A stretch of 64,000 nucleotides of DNA from Polaromonas sp. SP1 (GTDB lineage Bacteria > Pseudomonadota > Gammaproteobacteria > Burkholderiales > Burkholderiaceae_C), in the NCBI RefSeq assembly GCF_003711205.1, contig NZ_CP031013.1, forward strand, positions 2,646,501 through 2,710,500, in the 5' to 3' direction. Within the stretch, counting starts at the first letter, position 1. Each line of letters opens with the position of its first letter. Below, one piece after another: positions 63,015 through 64,000 of this stretch. The notes under the pieces were generated by a model. The model did not search any database. It was not told the DNA's origin and was given only the letters and a program-made list of their open reading frames with translations. The translations under genes and the position numbers were made by a program.

Positions 63015-64000
63015 TCAGGCCTTGGCCTTGGTTCCCAGCCAGCGTGTGGCCAGCTGCACCCAGTAGGTGCCGCCCAGGGGAATCAGGTCGTCGTTGAAGT
63101 CGTAACTCGGGTTGTGCAGCGTGCAAGGCCCCCCGCCGTGGCCCATCTCACGGTGCGCACCGTCCCCGTTGGAGATAAAGCAGTAGGCGCCCGGCTTGGC
63201 CTGCAACATGTAGGCGAAGTCTTCAGCGCCCATGGTGGGCTCCTGCGCCAGCACGTTGCCCTCACCCACGATGTCGCTCATCACCTGCCGCGCAAACTCG
63301 GCCTCGGCGGCGCTGTTGACGGTAGGCGGGTAGTTGCGCGTGAACTCGAACTCGCAGCGTGCTTCAAAAGCCGCGCAGGTGTGTTCGGCCACTTCTTTCA
63401 TGCGCTTTTCAATCATGTCCAGCACTTCAATGCTGAAGGTGCGCACCGTGCCCTGCAACTCGCAGAAGTCGGGCACCACATTGGTCGCCTCTCCGGCGTG
63501 GATCATGGTCACCGAGATCACGCCCGCATCGACCGGTTTTTTGTTGCGGCTGATAATGTTTTGAAACGCCTGCACCATCTGGCAGGCAATGGGCACCGGG
63601 TCGATGCCGTTGTGCGGCATGGCGGCGTGGCTGCCCTTGCCGCGTATTGTGATTTTGAATTCGTTGCTCGAAGCCATCACAGGGCCCGCACTGACGGCGA
63701 AGGTGCCGACGGGCGCACCGGGCCAGTTGTGCATGCCGAAGACGGCCTCCACCGGGAATTTCTCAAAGAGCCCGTCCTTGATCATCTCGCGCGCACCGCC
63801 GCCGCCTTCTTCGGCCGGCTGGAAGATCAGGTAGACGGTGCCGTCAAAGTCGCGGTTCTTTGCAAGGTGGTGCGCCGCCGCCAGCAGCATCGCGGTGTGG
63901 CCATCGTGGCCGCAGGCGTGCATCTTGCCGGGGTGGGTGCTGGCATGCGCAAATTGGTTGAACTCCTGCATCGGCAGGGCGTCCATGTCGGCGCGCAGGC
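63015..64000 (-). CDS. M20-family amidohydrolase (hippurate hydrolase-like), 5' end outside window
   Basis: Zinc-dependent amidase: MHACGHDGHTAMLL and FQPAEEGGGGAREMI hold metal ligands and the catalytic Glu; GMHNWPG, GKGSHAAMPHNGIDP and PTMGAEDFAYML are signatures. Such enzymes hydrolyse N-acyl amino acids such as hippurate. At least 328 residues are visible; the frame is open to the window edge (LRADMDALP..). It lies 25 bases before the deleted DUF2817 gene, in the same direction. Confidence 0.9.
   Translation of the reverse strand, partial: LRADMDALPMQEFNQFAHASTHPGKMHACGHDGHTAMLLAAAHHLAKNRDFDGTVYLIFQPAEEGGGGAREMIKDGLFEKFPVEAVFGMHNWPGAPVGTFAVSAGPVMASSNEFKITIRGKGSHAAMPHNGIDPVPIACQMVQAFQNIISRNKKPVDAGVISVTMIHAGEATNVVPDFCELQGTVRTFSIEVLDMIEKRMKEVAEHTCAAFEARCEFEFTRNYPPTVNSAAEAEFARQVMSDIVGEGNVLAQEPTMGAEDFAYMLQAKPGAYCFISNGDGAHREMGHGGGPCTLHNPSYDFNDDLIPLGGTYWVQLATRWLGTKAKA

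Overview
The window is GC-rich, tightly packed chromosomal DNA of a betaproteobacterium. It most resembles Burkholderiales, family Comamonadaceae (Polaromonas/Rhodoferax/Variovorax type). This rests on the gene order argF-argD-DUF3579-rpsT-murJ, the kynBUA operon, purM / AI-2E permease / hda / HAD phosphatase / pcnB / folK, and short dispersed repeats typical of that family. No rRNA, tRNA or CRISPR array was seen.

Layout. 1-355 is the 3' end of an FAD monooxygenase. 356-1106 holds a REP-type hairpin, a candidate 41-codon ORF and tandem hairpin terminators. 1107-7399 is a run of 14 integron gene cassettes, all on the + strand, each followed by an attC site, with no integrase gene in the window (CALIN-type array). 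A serine recombinase reads into the end of the array on the - strand. The cassettes encode small, mostly unrecognised proteins; five are membrane proteins, one looks like a WapI-type immunity protein, one like a membrane-anchored acyl-carrier-like protein, and one is a TPR protein.

8140-10952 is kynBUA, tryptophan to anthranilate. 11175-32148 is mostly core metabolism: SDR, NCS1 permease, HD hydrolase, argF/argD, rpsT, murJ, metR beside a wrecked metE, an orphan ParA, purM, hda, pcnB, folK, pdxH, sodC and chaC. 32433-34894 is edd-eda (Entner-Doudoroff). 35003-41039 is mixed housekeeping with one foreign-looking HNH-like gene. 41128-54898 is a sugar-acid locus. Its - strand arm holds an IlvD/Edd dehydratase, KDG kinase, KDGal kinase, KDPG/KDPGal aldolase and an SDR. 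Its + strand arm holds a 2-hydroxyacid dehydrogenase, a CUT1 ABC importer, gluconate 5-dehydrogenase and L-idonate 5-dehydrogenase homologues, a cupin-like protein and a DgoR-like GntR regulator. Together they suggest import and oxidation of an idonate/gluconate/galactonate-type acid to pyruvate and glyceraldehyde-3-phosphate. 54909-64000 holds an epimerase-like protein overlapping rhlE, ettA, DUF1415, a response regulator and sensor kinase, a deleted DUF2817 peptidase pseudogene and the 3' part of an M20 amidohydrolase.

Most unusual points: the integrase-less array with a cassette gene translated through its own attC; the recombinase stop codon lying in the last attC; repeats translated in frame inside kynU and kynB; a Rossmann motif dual-coded with the rhlE tail; and three decayed genes (metE, a SnoaL-like fragment, DUF2817), one apparently deleted at a 9-bp microhomology.
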